Positions 46,574 to 57,945 of a DNA stretch of 64,000 bases are shown in pieces. The stretch's first letter is position 1. The number at the start of each line of letters is the position of its first letter. A program made the position numbers and the translations under genes. Under the pieces are notes generated by a model. The model was not told the origin of the DNA. It made no database searches and worked only from the letters and a program-made list of their open reading frames with translations. The stretch is from Darksidea phi. Taxonomy: Eukaryota; Ascomycota; Dothideomycetes; Pleosporales; Lentitheciaceae. The stretch lies in assembly GCA_030770425.1 (NCBI GenBank), contig JASJFT010000051.1, positions 1 through 64,000 on the forward strand. Reading direction: 5' to 3'.

Positions 46574-48620
46574 AAACCTTCACGAAACAGGGAAGGAACT
46601 AGTCACGTACAATTATTCTTATTTGCCTCCAAATCAATTCACTTAGCTTAGTACGTTCGTTCCGATTCCTTTCGATCTCTAACCGACTGATGCTCTCAGG
46701 TGCTTCAGGTCGATCGAAGTAGTAACGTGCGTCGACTGATCCTGTACGTTACTGCTTTAGTGCGGTACAGATATGCCTCTCCCTCGCTTGTTTAGGCACG
46801 TGCTTGGTTTCGAACGGCCTACGAATGGGGCGTGCCTTCTAAATAGGAACGCTATTACTGTACAAGGGAGGAGGGTTGTGCAGAGTCTAGTATGATGATT
46901 AGGCATTCATACGTTATAGGTAGTAGCTTTCTATGGGAAGGATTGATATCTGCCGTCGAACCTATTCTTCTCCCGTACCAATATACCTGTGCATACCATC
47001 TATAGCATATTTCTACGTCGTTTCCCTAACTTTTCATGAGCATCGTGAGTTCCTGCCTGAAGTTCTCGTTTATCTTAGCCCAATCTTGAATGAATTTCCC
47101 GTCCATCTTAGCCTACTGTTGAAAGATATCTATCCTCTTTACCTTCTCTTCTTCTAGCGCTTCGACCCTCGCTTCCATATCCTGTATCTTTTGTCTGGCT
47201 GTTAATAGGGATAAGTGTTCCTACCTACGTATAAGTATCCTGCTCGTTTTGCCATACCTTCGTAGAATAGCTTACCGTTTTAGAAAGTTTTCTCTTAACG
47301 TTAAGACGCCCATCGTCTGAGTCCGAATCTTTGAAGCGAACTCGGTTATTAGTAGAGCGGTCTACGTGTTTGTCGCCTTAGGATACAGGGCCTAGCTGAG
47401 ATAGCTAACCGCTATATAGATCTGCCAGCTCTACGGCTGGCTACCATAATAACAGGTAAGCGTTAGTAAAAGTACGTACATTAGTATTACTAACCTGACT
47501 TTTCCTCTCTTCTCTACCTATTTTCTCCCTAAGTGCCCTATATACTTCCTCTTTATAGAGAGTCCTGTCCTTAATAGTTACGGTGGAGTCGGTCAGACTT
47601 TATAATATTGCTAGATAGGAATGTACTAGAGCGGGTAAAGAAGTAGGAGAAGCGGACGAAGGGAGCGAAGTAAAGTAGTAGGTACGTCCTTTATCCTCCC
47701 TGCTACGACAGCTAAGAAAGCAAGCTATACTCCAACCCAACATTATAGACCTAAGTTAGACTCCGCGCCTGCCCTCCGTTTATGCTTACCCCCGGTCCGC
47801 CCTAAGTTAGCTAAGGGAGTGACCCCGCGGTAAATGTAACGAGAATGTAGGTAGCTGAATAGAAACTCGACGACGCCTCCAGCCATATTGTCTTGACTTG
47901 TAAGTAACGAGTATACGAGACCAATACCTATATAGCATCGCTAGCGCTAGCTACGCCTTCAGCTTGTAAGGGTGTTTCATACAGAGTGCCGTTACGTCTT
48001 ATATGCTTCGATCGAGCTATTACCTCCTATATACGATGAAGGGGGATATGTCGGTACGGCCGCTTAGAGATAATACCTTTATGCGGCGAAAGGGGCGTAT
48101 AACTGTAGTGATACTACTAGTTCGCCATAATCGTGGCGTATTAAGATGGCATAGTACAGCCTCTACCTGGCGGAAAAGAGCGTAGGGTATACGGTCTAAA
48201 TTGGGAAAACGGTTTCTAAGGGCCTAGTATATCGTGTGTATAACGTTATACGGACCTAGTCCCGTCAAGGAGGGTTTCTTCTAGTAATATAGGTGGTATA
48301 TAGCGTAATATAGATCCGTAAGATATCTATAAGACCTTAGAGAGGACTATTACGGGAGGATTTTATATCCCGTAATTAGGCTTGTTAATAAGCAATTTAG
48401 TTAATTTAAGTAATAGAAATTAAGTCTATTAAGTAAATAGAGCATTCTAATTAACCAGATTAACTTATTTTAATAGCTAGGGTAAATTAAATCGTAGATT
48501 AATTAATTTAGAATAAAATAAAGAAAATATATAATTTATATAGTAATATCTACGAGTTAAGATTCTAATTATATAAGCTATATGTTCTATTAATTACTGT
48601 ATTAAAGAATACTATAAACC
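46574..48620. other. Repeat-type debris without intact genes
   Basis: About 2 kb with interrupted frames. The distal part (48300-48600) is very AT-rich with TAATTAA-type words. The only protein-like trace is the minus-strand coiled-coil relic at 47010-47340. Other short frames (46933-47157, 48003-48185) show nothing. Confidence 0.45.
47010..47340 (-). pseudogene. Coiled-coil ORF remnant with nonsense codons
   Basis: One minus frame reads VLTLRENFLKR, stop, AILRRYGKTSRILIRR, stop, EHLSLLTARQKIQDMEARVE, ALEEEKVKRIDIFQQ, stop, AKMDGKFIQDWAKINENFRQ, with TAG/TAA where Gln or Trp would fit. The heptad pattern suggests a long coiled coil. It resembles tails of repeat-borne fungal proteins, but no family is recognised. 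The damage pattern agrees with RIP. Confidence 0.45.
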
Positions 48621-49227
48621 CTCTCACGGACGGTACTTGTGGCGACTTCAAGAAGATGTGTAAAGATGTGTAACGCCATCGGGCTGACGCATGCCATTAT
48701 CGACTTCAGCGCTCTGTTCATCCCCATTCCGTTGATCTGGAACCTGAAGATCTCGATAATAAAGAAATTTTGGATCTCCTTCCTGCTGCTGGCGGGAATC
48801 TTGTAAGTGTAACCCCTCCCTGTCGATGGACTCTGTACATTATTAACTTCGTTCGCTCAGTGCAAGCATTTCCTCTATACTCCGGCTTCAGTGTGTCTTC
48901 GACTTCAGTGGATTCGATCCCAACGATCCCATCAGGAGCATGTGGCTGCCTTGGGTCTACTACTTTACCGAGCTTCCCATCGCAATTATTTGCTGCTCAG
49001 CTCCTTCCATGCCTCCAGTCGTAAAACGCCTCTGGACTTCCGCATTCGGAAAATATACTAGGGCCATCACCTCTCGCGGCTTTGGTTCTTCAAAATTGAG
49101 GTTGCGGTCGAGAGAGGCTCCGGCTGGAGCCTCTCAGGCGCCGTCTGGTGGAGAAGGAAGTGACAAGGATAATCGATCTATGGAGCTTCAGACGTACCAT
49201 TTCGTTGATGGCTCCGATGCTAGGTGA
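48621..49227 (+). pseudogene. C-terminal fragment of a Pth11/rhodopsin-type membrane protein
   Basis: After LTDGTCGDFKK a 10-bp tandem duplication (AGATGTGTAA at 48654-48663 and 48664-48673) shifts the frame. Then THAIIDFSALFIPIPLIWNL, KKFWISFLLLAGI, an intron 48803-48860 (GTAAGT..CTCAG, 58 nt), ASISSILRLQCVFDFSGF and WLPWVYYFTELPIAIICCSA follow to TGA 49225-49227. The PIPLIW motif and helix spacing are those of helices 5-7 of fungal rhodopsin-domain proteins, and the Gly/Ser-rich cytoplasmic tail is also typical. The N-terminal half is absent here; a fitting fragment lies at 41331-41640. Confidence 0.75.
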
Positions 49228-49379
49228 GGGTTAAGCCGCAGAATGAATAGAGCAACGGGCTTGTGCCAGTGGAGTGAAAGGGAGTGAAATGTGAATTAGG
49301 GGAACAGTCGGTTTGTATAATGGGAAAATTCCATAGACTGAACTACCTGTACCATCTAAACGACACAATCGCGGCCCTA
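49228..49379. other. Short spacer
   Basis: 152 bp between convergent pseudogenes (plus-strand membrane protein fragment and minus-strand reductase tail). Nothing recognisable. Confidence 0.3.
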
Positions 49380-49595
49380 TTACTTCTGTGCTTCGCGGAG
49401 GACTTCACCTAAGCTCTTTTGACCCTGCAACCGACTTTGAACATGGCCAGCAACGCCAGACGCCGCCATCGCGCCTGTGTTGAATGCATTCGGCACTATC
49501 CTGGTTGTTGACATCGCGTCTCCTGCGGCAAAGCATCCCGGAACACTGGTCTCACCAAATGGAGGCTGCACCACAATACCACCCTGGGGCGTGAC

Positions 49596-49610
49596 TTCAA
49601 GCCCAAGCTG
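49596..49610. repeat. Left 15-bp target-site duplication
   Basis: TTCAAGCCCAAGCTG at 49596-49610 is repeated exactly at 55872-55886. The two copies border the AT-rich insertion and are single-copy coding sequence of the interrupted reductase gene. Confidence 0.92.
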
Positions 49611-50934
49611 GCTCACCGAACACTAACTTTTAATTTTAATAGGACCCTTAATTTTAAGGCCAAAACCTATTAGAATTACCTTCTTTTTACTAAATAATTA
49701 ATTTTAAGACCTACCCTCTATTCCTACGCGCTGTGTAGAGAAGAAATAGTAGATTTAGCGACCCCGTAGTGGCTACTACCGCTCCTAGATAGTGGTATAA
49801 GGCCTATAGAGCTAGAATCTATCTAATAGTATAACCTACGTACCTTAAAGTACTAGAGAGCTAATTATAAAGCTCTAGCGTATATTAGTAGAGGCGCGAA
49901 TAATTAGGATAATAGTAGTAAAGAGGAGGGTATAGAGGGTATTTCTATAGCTACCTCTATTACTACCTACCTTAGTATAGTACGATAAGTTTTCGAGGCC
50001 TATAAGGCTATTATAATAGTCTTAGTAAGAGCTATTAATATTTATATTAAGAGCTTTAATAGTTTAGAAGAGAAAGAGGTCGTAATTAACCTATACTAAT
50101 AGATTATTAGAATCTTTACGACTATATTAGGCTTCTTCTTAGACCCCTCCTTAAGCTACTAAATAAGTAGTAATAATAGTATATATATCTATAAAAGTTA
50201 GATAAAAATTATAATAACCTCTAAAAATTTAGAGGAAAGTAATTATACTATAGACGGTTTAGATAGTTTAAAGAGGTAAGTACTAATAAATACCTAGGCC
50301 GCCTAGGTATTCTAATAGTAACTAGAAAGAAAGGACTTAAGGATTCTTATTACTATACTAACTTATAAGTAAGCTATCTAGCTATTACTATATAAAGTAT
50401 ACTTTATAATATATAATATAATTAAATAAATAGAGATAAAGTATATTTCTAAGGTTAATTTAATTAATATAGACTAGACTATTATATTTATATATCTAAA
50501 GATCTAAAATATACTTATAAAGTAGAAAAATAAAAAGCTTATACTTAGAACTTTAAAAGAGGAATTAGTAGAGGTTTCTTAATAATAATATAACTATATA
50601 GTTCTAAGTATAGTAATTTTATACTATAATATATTTAGTATATCTTTATTTATTACTAGTAAGTAAGTAGAGGAGAAGATAGTAACTTAGATAGAGGTCT
50701 AGCTAATTAGTTATAGATTCTCCTATTATAATCTAAATATAAAAAAAGGAATAGTAATCTAAGTTATCTTATTTTTAATACTTATTAGATCTTTCTAGCT
50801 CTTTAGAACGAGTAATAAATCCTATAAGATAATTTAGAAACTAATTATTTAATAATATAATCTAGAATACTAGGACTACTATAACTTATAAAAGTATAAT
50901 AGAATTCTACTCTATAATAAGTATAATACCCTAA

Positions 50935-51035
50935 TTAAGAAATATAATAGTCCTATAGACTATAACTATATATATAGTAAGAAGTATATAAACTACTTCG
51001 GATCCTATAGATCTAGTAACTAGAAATACCTAATA
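50935..51035 (+). pseudogene. LINE ORF1 (gag) zinc-knuckle relic
   Basis: The frame reads KYNSPIDYN..YSKKYINYFGSYRSSN. Replacing TAT/AAT by their unmutated TGT/TGC-type precursors gives the paired C-x-G-P-H and CxxCGGPH-like spacing of Tad1 gag knuckles. It is identification by pattern after allowing for C-to-T/G-to-A change, so moderate only. Confidence 0.5.
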
Positions 51036-51889
51036 ATATTTAAGTAAGAGAATAGCTATACTATACGACCTATAAAGAAGAAGATAATATTAATTAAATA
51101 AGTAGATTATTATACCTTTTAATATTTATACTAGATAGTAGAATAGATAGTAGAGGAGTATCTTATATAAGCTTCTACTATAAAATAATAGACTTTAATA
51201 ATAGGAATATAGGGGGCCCTAGCTACTCTAGGTTTAATATAGAGTAACTACTCTAATAAAAGAAATAGATAAGAAGATAGTAATAAAGCTCTAATAACGA
51301 CCCTTTTAAGAACGTCTATCTAGTAAAAAAGTATTATTAAAAGAAGCTTAAATCTTAGATATTTATTAATAACTAGTATATATTCTACTAATAAGTTTAT
51401 ATAATTCTTATCCTCTAAGTAGAAGAATATAATTATATTAGAATTTAACTAATAATAGTATAATAATAATAATATTACTTCCTATAAAGGAATAAGACTA
51501 TATAGATAGGTTAGATTAATATAGATAAGAGCTTACCCTACTATATAGTAGTTCTAAAGATTACTTTTAATAACTATTTTAATATTTTATATATATAGGA
51601 ATCCTTTATTTACTAAGATACTAGAGTCTTAATATATCTAACTTTTATATACTACCCCTCTATTAATATCTAAGGTAATTTAGATAGATAGAAGGATTAA
51701 AAGATATAATAACCCTATATTATAATATATATTTAGAAAGAAGTTAGACTTTAATATATATTAAGATAATCTTTATAAGATAAAGATATACTATAGATAA
51801 ATATTAATAATATAGCGATACTTAACGTCTATAAATAGCTATAACTATTAAGAGTATTAAAGTATATTACTTATTTTATACCCCTAGTC

Positions 51890-53470
51890 TACTATATAAT
51901 AGGTAGGAATTTTAATATAAAATATAATATCTTTAAATTTAAGGTCTAAATAAGTTAAAATAGAGCTAAGCTTATATAATAGATTATAAAAAGTAGTATA
52001 GACTTTATTAGATAACTAAAGAGAATAACTTATTAAGCTAGTTATATTATTAATCTTTCTTTTTCTAATATATTCTTTATAAAGACTATAATCTACGAGA
52101 ATATTTACTATAAGTTAGACTACTATATACTAGTTACTACTATACTAGAATATAGTAAGAAGTCTCTTAAGTAGTATTACTATAAAATTAAGACTATTAA
52201 TATATATATCTTTTAGGGTCTTAAAAAGCTAGAGATATACTAAATCTTTAGTTTAAAGATAATATTCTTACTATATAAGGTAGATAACTATATTAAAGTT
52301 TTTATAGATATTTTTAATAAAGTTTTAAGAATAGCTAGTAAGTCTAACTAGGGGGTAGAGTATATAGTACTTTAGTAAATAGAGAAATATAAGACTACCT
52401 ATTAATAATATCTAGAGTTATAGTACGACTACTCGAGCTATACTATAATAGAAGAGATAAGAGCTTTTTTTATAGTAGTATATAAGATAAAATAGGACTA
52501 CTAGTAATACTAAATAGATAGAGCTAAGAATAATAGAAATTTATATAGAATTATAGACTAGTATAAACTAAAATCTATATAATAAAAAGTACCTCTTAAA
52601 TATAATAGTTATATTATAGTAGACCTAATAGAGAAAGCTAAAGTCTTATAATAAGCTATTTTAGGTCGTTTTAGTATAGAGAATAACTTAATATTATTAT
52701 TAAAAGTATAGAATAACTTAATTCTCCTTTAGAATATAAATCTAACCTTAAAGAAAGTTAAAAAAAATACTATTAATATTACTAGTACCTTTCTAAGAGT
52801 TAATAGGATTATAGTTTATCTACTTAAGATATATTAAACCTATATTTAATATTTTATCTATAATATATATAGTAAATATTTAGAATATAACTACTTCTTA
52901 AACTAATAGAAAATAGTAGAGGTCGTAATAATATCTAAAGTAGGTAAGTTAGACTATTTATTAGTTAGATTCTTCTATCTAATAATTCTACTCTTATACC
53001 TTAGTAAGGGCTTAAAGAGAATTATTATAAGATAAATAGTTTAGACTACGATATTATATAATATCCTTAGTCTATAATATAGTAATATATTACTAAAGTA
53101 GTTTACTATAGATCTAGTAGTAGTCTTTATATATAATATAGAGGTAGCTTTTATAAAAAGACGATATATTACTATAGTAATACTAGATATTCTAGAAGCT
53201 TTTAATACTCTTTTTAAAAATAGACTACTATACTATATAAAGGACTAGGGCTAGCTACTTTAGCTACTATATCTAATAAAAAGCTTTCTAACCTAGAGGT
53301 AGATATAGATTTAACTAAAACGAGTAATATTCTAATAATATATAGTAAAGTATAGGACCTCTTAAAACTTTCTATTATTATCTATACTATATATACTATA
53401 TATAGCTAAACTACTTAATTAAGATACTAGATACTATTTCGAATATATAGATAATATATATATATATAGA
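51890..53470 (+). pseudogene. LINE ORF2 endonuclease/reverse transcriptase relic
   Basis: At about 51897-51960 a frame reads IGRNFNIKYNIFKFKV, the counterpart of the GGDFNxHHxxW motif of APE-type endonucleases. At 53183-53420 another reads VILDILEAFNTLFKNRLLYY, IKD, stop, G, stop, then KSFLT, stop, R, and later NFLLLSILYILYIA. These are the reverse-transcriptase segments DVKGAFD..NRLL, GW, SFLxxR and GLPQGSPLSPxLFxLYIA after RIP. Spacing of about 1.3 kb between the two is normal for LINE ORF2. Confidence 0.75.
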
Positions 53471-55871
53471 ATAGTCTATATACTAGAGAATAGTAACTAC
53501 TAAATAGTAGTAAATATTTAATAAATATAGTAGTAAGAAGTAGATAATAGAGTTATCTTTATCTTAGAGAAATATAAGATTATTTATCTTATAAGAAAAA
53601 AAGAATTAAACTATCTAGATATTATTATAAATAAGGAGAATAGAATTACTCTTATATAATAGAACCTAGTTAAAGATAAGTAAGTAACTTTATACTAGCT
53701 TAAAGTATAGTTTAATAAGAAACTTACCTTTAAAAGATATATAGCTATATATATAGTAAAAGTATATAAAATAGTTCTATATATTTATAGTCTAATAAAG
53801 ACTATATATAGACTTCTAGCTATCTTATTATATAAGATAGTTATAATATATATTATCTTAAGACTTTTCTATAGATCTAAAGCCTAGTATAGTAGATATA
53901 CTAAGCTATCTAGAATAATAAAAGAGATACGTAGTAAGAAGATTAGTACTTATTTAAACTAGTACGTTATATTAGTAGATAAGATACTAACCTTTATAAT
54001 TAAAGATATCCTTCTATTATATAGAATAATATTTATAGTTATACTTTTTAAAAATATAAATCTCTCTTTAGGGTATATAGTCCTAGAAGAGGCTAAGATT
54101 AAATTTACTATACGTATATATATAGTAGACGAAGACTACCCCTTTATCTTAAGAATAGAGATCTTAATAATATAGAGAGGTTATAGAACTAGATATCTAT
54201 AGTAATTTAAAATAAAAGTCTAGTAATTAGACTAGCTTCTATAGCTAGTACTATAACTAAAGCTTACTTATCTATACTATACCTCTAGAAGTTAAAGCGA
54301 TTTAATAGAAGAAGTAAAAAAAATAGAAGTTACTAGGGTATTTAAGATCTAATAGATAAGTTTATTAGTTATAGATATTACTCTCTTTTTAAATAGGTCT
54401 AAATAAATATAAGATAGTATAAGATATATTATATATAGATATATAATATATAAGAGAGATAAATAGTTAATAAAGAATTATAGCTCTTTTAATCTATACT
54501 TATATATCTTTAATATAAAGATAGTAGATATATAAAGAGAACTATAATATATCTTATATTTAAAGAAGAACTAGTTAAATAAAATCTAGATATATATTAA
54601 TAGTATATTAGTAATCTAGTACCTATATAGTAATCTAGTACCTATATAGTAATATAGTACTATTATTATAATAGATATTTATATCTTATTAGAAGGTAAT
54701 AAAGATATTTAATATATAAGTTAAGTAGTTACCTAGATATATAGAAATAGAGGGTAATAAGAAAATAAATAGACTAGTAAATTTAGAGGTCTATAGCCCT
54801 ACCCCTCTATATAAATAGATAGTAGAATCGATAGTTACTAGCCTTTAAATAGATATAAGAATTCTATATTAGGTAGTAGAAACTAACTAGTAGAATAAAT
54901 ATATTATAAAGCTTTTATAATAGTATAAATAGTAATAACTACCTTATAAATCTTTTAAATAACTAGTAGAGCTAAAGCTTATTTATTTAATATTAATAAA
55001 GCTATTAATTATTTAAATAAGTTATAGAGACTACGCGTAATATTATATAAAGTTTTACTATAATAATATAAAACTTATATACTTATATAATAAGTATAAA
55101 ATATTTAAGTATATTATATATTATAAGAAGATCTATAAATACTTTTATTTTTAGTTAAAGAGATTATAATATCTACTAAGTAACTCCTATAAGAGAATAT
55201 AGTACTTAAAGGAGCTACTAAGTACTCTAAAAAACTTTACTACTCTATTAGTACTAATATATAAGGATTATATTAGGCCTAACTATTTTTACTATCTCTT
55301 AATAGAAGTAGCTTCGTAGTAAGACTTTAAGGAGTTACTACTTCTTCTTATATTCCTTTTAGTAAATCTCTTTATCCCGCTAGTATAAGTAAGCTAGTTA
55401 TTACTTTAGTTTACTAAGGGCCTATTATTTAGCTTAAGAGCTACTATTCTATTCTATATTATAATAGTACGTTATATTACTTATTTAATTTTTTATTACT
55501 TTTTTATTTTATTTTTCGTTATTATATAAAATATAAGATATATTATAAGGAGAAATAAGAGAAATAAAAAAAATAAAAGAAATAAATAAGAGACGCCCCC
55601 GAAGGGGGGTAATAAACTAAGAGGATATAAAAGTAGTCTAGATCTATATAACTTTTACTATAAGTTAGTATTAATAAAAATACCTTTAGTATCTATAAGG
55701 AGGGATACTAGGGACTAAATTACTACCTAGCGGCATCTTATAATCACGATCCGCCTTTTGCGCCTATTAGGCTGCACTTAGGCGCGTCCCCTTTTATACC
55801 CCACGGGAGGCTTATGTAGATAGGGCAAAGCCATTTCTATAGGACGTAAATCAATCTCACTCACTCACTCA

Positions 55872-55886
55872 TTCAAGCCCAAGCTG
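55872..55886. repeat. Right 15-bp target-site duplication
   Basis: Exact repeat of 49596-49610. It lies directly after the TCAC/TCAT tail of the element and directly before intact reductase coding sequence (TTCCACCAACTTGGC on the plus strand). Confidence 0.92.
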
Positions 55887-56686
55887 TTCCACCAACTTGG
55901 CGCTTCTAAGCTTAACTTCAGGATTGTGTGCCAGAAATGCCTCGTGCTTAGACATTCCACCATCGAAAGTAATCGTCACGTCGACACCGTCCTCCCCAAG
56001 CGCAAAGCTTGTGATGCGGCGCTCGTCAATAGTAATGGCAGCCTTGCTGCCGACGGCTGCTTGGAAAGCGGTGGTACGGGACGTGTCTCCATTTGTGTAG
56101 ATAGTAACGGCGTCAGAGAGTTGCAGAGCGTTGCGGGCTACGTGCATGTAGAGAGGAACCTGGAGGCTCATGTCGGCGGCGAGAATGCCCGATGAAGCGC
56201 TACCGCGCTGCTCGTAGCCGAAGCAGAAAAGGCAGTGGAATCTGTGCGTATGAGCTCCTCGTTCAGCCAAGCCGAGAGATATACATACATGCTTCTGCCC
56301 CAGCACTCGGCAAATCCTGGGATGTCGAGCATCACGTCTGCTACCCCGCTTGCGAACACCAAGCCCCTCCCCGTCCAGCTCGCGCCCGTGTCATCGGTGA
56401 CAATGAAAAATTCGTCCGACTTCTTCGCGGCCGTGATCTTGGTGTCCACGAACGAAATGAAACTGTAATGCTCGGTGGTGTTCTTCCGCGCTGCCTCTCG
56501 GAAAGCTTTGGGGTCTGTGCCGTCCAAGGCTGGTACCATGTGCATATGGTTCGCTCGCTCGTTGCGGTATTCGTGTGAGTCAAACACGATGGCAGTGTGC
56601 ACATTGCGCGCAACGCTGACTGCTGCGGCCTGGCCTGCCGGTCCGCCGCCGATGATTAGCACGTCAACGATGTCGGGAAGAGCCAT

Positions 56687-57945
56687 ATTGCCCGATTAAG
56701 GAGAGCCTCCGACGAGGGGTGCGAAGAGTGTCTAGCTGTATTTCCTAAGAGTTTAACTGTACTGTGCCTCATTGTTACATAAGCTTTTCAATCACCGAGA
56801 TGCGCTGCCGACCGCATGCTCTTGCGGGGTTGTTGCATACAAACATCAGTATATATCTGGTGAGACCGAGGGTTTGTGGCACCTTGATGAACGCGCCACG
56901 CTTAGCATGGCTTCTGACGCACATTCCGGATGTGCAAGCCTGCTATCGCCATGCGGGTGCGCACTTAACGATACTCCATGACGGAAAGACCATCGCCGCA
57001 TGGGTCTAGGGTATACTACTGGGTCGCTGTAAGCCGGATATCCGGCGAGGAGGGCCAGCGTGAAGGTACCTGGGCTACCTTCTGAGCATGATTCCTGCCG
57101 GCGACATTGTGGAATACTTCTTCAGAGCTACCCGCCTGTAGGTACATCTTCGAGATCTTGAGCACTGCCTCTTTGTGCGATGCCATGATTGCGGGTGAAA
57201 GGCTTTCGTGTCAGTAATTCACGCAGTTGAAGTGGGCATTACTGTACAGAAGACGATTATAGCTAGGATCCAATCTTCGGCTATTTGGGGCTTTGGTTTC
57301 TCTTCTCCATTTCCCTTTTACAGCTAGGAGTAGTAGGGTCACTAGGAGGCCTGAGCAGAGCTGCGCGCCCATCTCCCACCAGCGAGCCGACCAACGACAT
57401 TTGTAGGTGCCATTAGAATAGATTTCTTCGATACATCGCTGGCTGTTGCAGCGTTCATTCTTTGCAATTCCGCTTTGTGGGTCACTCGAGGCCGCACTCG
57501 TGAACCTTCCCCCCACGCACTAGATATATTTGGCACGAGACCCATAAAGCTCGCCGCTAATGATCCATCTCAGCCTGAGATTACCGCTTTTACGTAGAAG
57601 GTGCCGGCTTGGGTCTCGATCCAACCATACTGGGAGAAAACTTGGCCGCAGTTAAACGTTGGCGTGTGTGAGCCGTTGGCTCCAAGGCTCCGTGTGAGTA
57701 GTTTCGGCTTGGCGACTTCCGTAGACCCCGTTTGACGAAGAAGCGCACGAACTTAGCTCCGGGTCGTGTATAGGGCAGGATATCGCTCCCGCTCAACCGT
57801 TTTACGAACAAATGACGCTATGATCGCAGATAGGGCTGGAAGCTTCCGTGTTGGTTCGCGCCGTATAGTAAATCACTCGTTTAGTGCCTAAGAATTAAAA
57901 CTATCAATGATGGATTACTCCAAGGAGGGAAAGGATTAAAATAGA
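56687..57945. other. Intergenic with minor open frames
   Basis: No convincing gene. A minus frame from ATG 57184 (MASHKEAVLKISKMYLQAGS) runs 56 codons to about 57014 and could be a first exon or relic, but has no identifiable partner. Frames at 57211-57545 and 57590-57811 lack motifs. Composition is normal until about 57890. Confidence 0.35.

Larger units (their letters stand above)
49611..55871 (+). mobile_element. RIP-saturated LINE (Tad1-like) retrotransposon, 6261 bp
   Basis: An AT-rich block precisely bounded by a 15-bp target-site duplication. There are no terminal repeats, a variable-length duplication, and a 3' end with a short TCAC/TCAT repeat (about 55854-55871) rather than an LTR, all fitting target-primed integration. 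On the plus strand the order is gag zinc-knuckle relic (about 50935-51035), endonuclease relic (about 51897-51960), then reverse transcriptase relic (about 53183-53420), which is LINE order. Nearly every former CAA, CAG and TGG codon reads TAA or TAG, and GC is very low except for the last about 120 bp. It is dead. The AT bias stops at its borders, leaving host exons essentially unmutated. Confidence 0.88.
49380..56686 (-). pseudogene. Thioredoxin-reductase-like FAD oxidoreductase split by a LINE
   Basis: The 5' part starts at ATG 56686 (MALPDIVDVLIIGGGPAGQA, FAD dinucleotide fold). Exon 56686-56289 is joined across a 47-nt intron (56288-56242, GTATGT..GCACAG) to a second exon beginning FHCLFCFGYEQRGSASSGI, which contains the redox pair C-L-F-C. 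It runs to KLVEQLGLE and hits TGA inside the insertion at 55871-55869. The 3' part resumes at 49616 within the duplicated QLGLE codons, reads VTPQGGIVVQPPFGE and the FAD-closing PGCFAAGDAMS, and ends at 49380. Both parts are in the same frame relative to the target site and otherwise intact. The product resembles NADPH-dependent thioredoxin-reductase-like enzymes such as GliT-type dithiol oxidases. It is inactivated by the insertion unless a truncated form functions. Confidence 0.88.

Noticed and set aside
41331..49227. Starship-type giant transposon carrying the Hsp70-kinase gene
   Set aside because: No tyrosine recombinase (DUF3435-like captain) or matching ends were seen in the window.
49611..55871. 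Centromere or mitochondrial insertion
   Set aside because: AT content would allow it, but the exact target duplication and LINE motif order identify a retrotransposon.
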